Source of the DNA: Planctomycetota bacterium
Lineage (GTDB): Bacteria > Planctomycetota > Brocadiia > Brocadiales > Brocadiaceae
Length of the DNA stretch: 5,954 nucleotides
Direction: 5' to 3'
Assembly (NCBI GenBank): GCA_023261465.1
Contig: JAHFOW010000284.1
Span: 1 to 5,954, forward strand
Of the stretch, positions 5,801 through 5,954 are shown one piece after another (the stretch's first letter is position 1; every line of letters begins with the position of its first letter). Under the pieces are notes generated by a model. The model did not search any database. It saw only the letters and a program-made list of their open reading frames with translations, and was not told where the DNA came from. The position numbers and the translations under genes were made by a program.

Positions 5801-5954
5801 CTAACCGGATGATAGGCTATCTGGGACAGCCTGAAAAGACAAAAGAGGCCATAAAAGATGGATGGTATATTACCGGTGACATAGGAACTATCGACAGTGA
5901 CGGGTTCATACGGATAACAGATCGTCTCGCCCGATTTAGCAAGATCGGCGGAGA
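2848..5954 (+). CDS. aas: MFS transporter / acyltransferase / acyl-ACP synthetase fusion (Aas type), 3' truncated by window
   Basis: The frame is open for 1035 complete codons and continues past the window. Residues about 12-410 are an MFS transporter like LplT, with FLWTQFLGAFND (18-29), the GYLADxxxKR loop (73-82) and roughly 12 membrane helices; it should flip lysophospholipids inward. Residues about 425-615 are a PlsC-like acyltransferase with NH-x4-D (H445, D450) and FAEGT (516-520). From about 650 comes an AMP-forming acyl-ACP synthetase: SSGTTGTPKG (783-792), YGCTE (921-925), TGD (1009-1011), DR (1025-1026) and the start of a KIGGE-like segment at 1032. E. coli splits these roles between LplT and the two-domain Aas (719 aa); fused forms occur in many bacteria at roughly 1,100-1,150 residues, so about 100 residues should be missing. 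GGAA precedes ATG by eight bases. The protein would recycle lysophospholipids using free fatty acids. All visible catalytic motifs are intact. Confidence 0.93.
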   Translation, partial: MSDGKYKDILKSFGFQCFLWTQFLGAFNDSAYKITLSLLIVNIFAGPDGGGGYLSLIGAVFILPFFLFSGYAGYLADVFNKRSVLIATKSLEIAAMSLGLVATLFAGVNFMLVVLFLMALQSALFGPAKYGIVPEMFPDKDISRVNGLLEMTTFLAIILGTSIGSVMFSAWKDRLAFINIVLILIAVVGTATSFRIPKVTYSGTKKPFRLNPWSEVITGIRRLYSYKILFFAVLGMSYFWFLGALLQMDILLFGKEIMGLNDLSIGFLGTFMAVGIGIGSLVAGRLSGDKVELGLVPLGSIGMGLFSLWLSFSGSSYVQTSVALALLGFSGGLFTIPLNALLQQKSEHNEKGRLIATNNFLNTIGILLASGAIWFLRKHLLISADRIILIFGLLTLVATVYILKILPDFLIRFSLWMLTHTIYKIRIVGQEHVPFRGPALLVCNHVSFVDALLVGSCVQRFIRFMIYKPYYEQKSFRWLFRLMNAIPYSDGNRKEMLESLSRAREELRHGHVVCVFAEGTISRIGNLLPFKNDFEKVVEGLNVPIIPVHLDGLWGSVFSFKGGKFFRKWPEKLPYPVTVSFGQPLPSPATAQEVRQAVMELGSNAVGYRRTTRDLLHLRFIKTAKRRWSSFCMADSSGKEMTFGQTLVGSLLLARLIQKQWPEDKMVGILLPSSIGGALANIAVLLAGKVSVNINFTSGREGMASAIRQCDIRLTLTSRMFLSKANIEKMEGMVFIEDLLKQIPSFQKLFTLISSFLIPSCFLNTLMRRGKQTPYDLATIIFSSGTTGTPKGVMLSHHNIISNIEGVIQIFSLTKEDRIMGVLPFFHSFGFTGALWLPLISGFGAVYHANPMDAATIGQMVSKYKVTILISTPTFYGVYLRKCSAQEFSSLRYAITGAEKLREQFARAFKEKYGIDLLEGYGCTEMSPVISVNVLNVIDGQELQTGSKFGMGGHPIPGVAVKVVDPETGNSLPYNREGLLFVKGPNRMIGYLGQPEKTKEAIKDGWYITGDIGTIDSDGFIRITDRLARFSKIGG

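Overview
The window holds four co-directional (+ strand) genes for membrane phospholipid synthesis and remodelling, preceded by about 490 bp of non-coding DNA rich in regulatory structure. The DNA is bacterial and moderately AT-rich, with ordinary Shine-Dalgarno sites and sigma70-like promoter elements. The two leading genes resemble enterobacterial YnbA and YnbB, but the surroundings are not those of E. coli. The host is probably a non-enteric Gram-negative; the intergenic hairpin repeat reminds me of repeats in planctomycete (anammox) and cyanobacterial genomes, but this is weak evidence and I do not assign a taxon.

Layout. Positions 1-487 carry no convincing gene. They hold a perfect TGTGA-N6-TCACA operator (30-45) placed exactly as a class II activator site for a leftward promoter whose gene lies off the window, a 73-nt hairpin repeat (184-256), a good extended -10 promoter facing right (311-338), and two near-identical AT-rich copies (271-294 and 408-431) flanking that promoter. 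Next come a YnbA-type CDP-alcohol phosphatidyltransferase (488-1096), a YnbB-type CDP-diglyceride synthase overlapping it by ATGA (1093-2037), a PlsC-family acyltransferase 22 bp later (2060-2701), a possible 41-codon ORF overlapping its end (2692-2817), and a very large MFS / acyltransferase / acyl-ACP synthetase fusion (Aas with fused LplT-like transporter) starting at 2848 and running off the right edge after 1035 codons.

How they could work together (inference from families): PlsC makes phosphatidate, the CdsA-like enzyme activates it to CDP-diacylglycerol, and the CDP-alcohol transferase swaps CMP for an alcohol head group that is not known. The tripartite Aas protein would flip lysophospholipids inward, activate free fatty acids and re-acylate them. 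The set looks like an accessory lipid head-group and repair module rather than the housekeeping pathway. Notable details are Asn in place of two of the four usual metal-site Asp residues in the YnbA-type protein and of the last Asp of the CDS signature in the YnbB-type protein.
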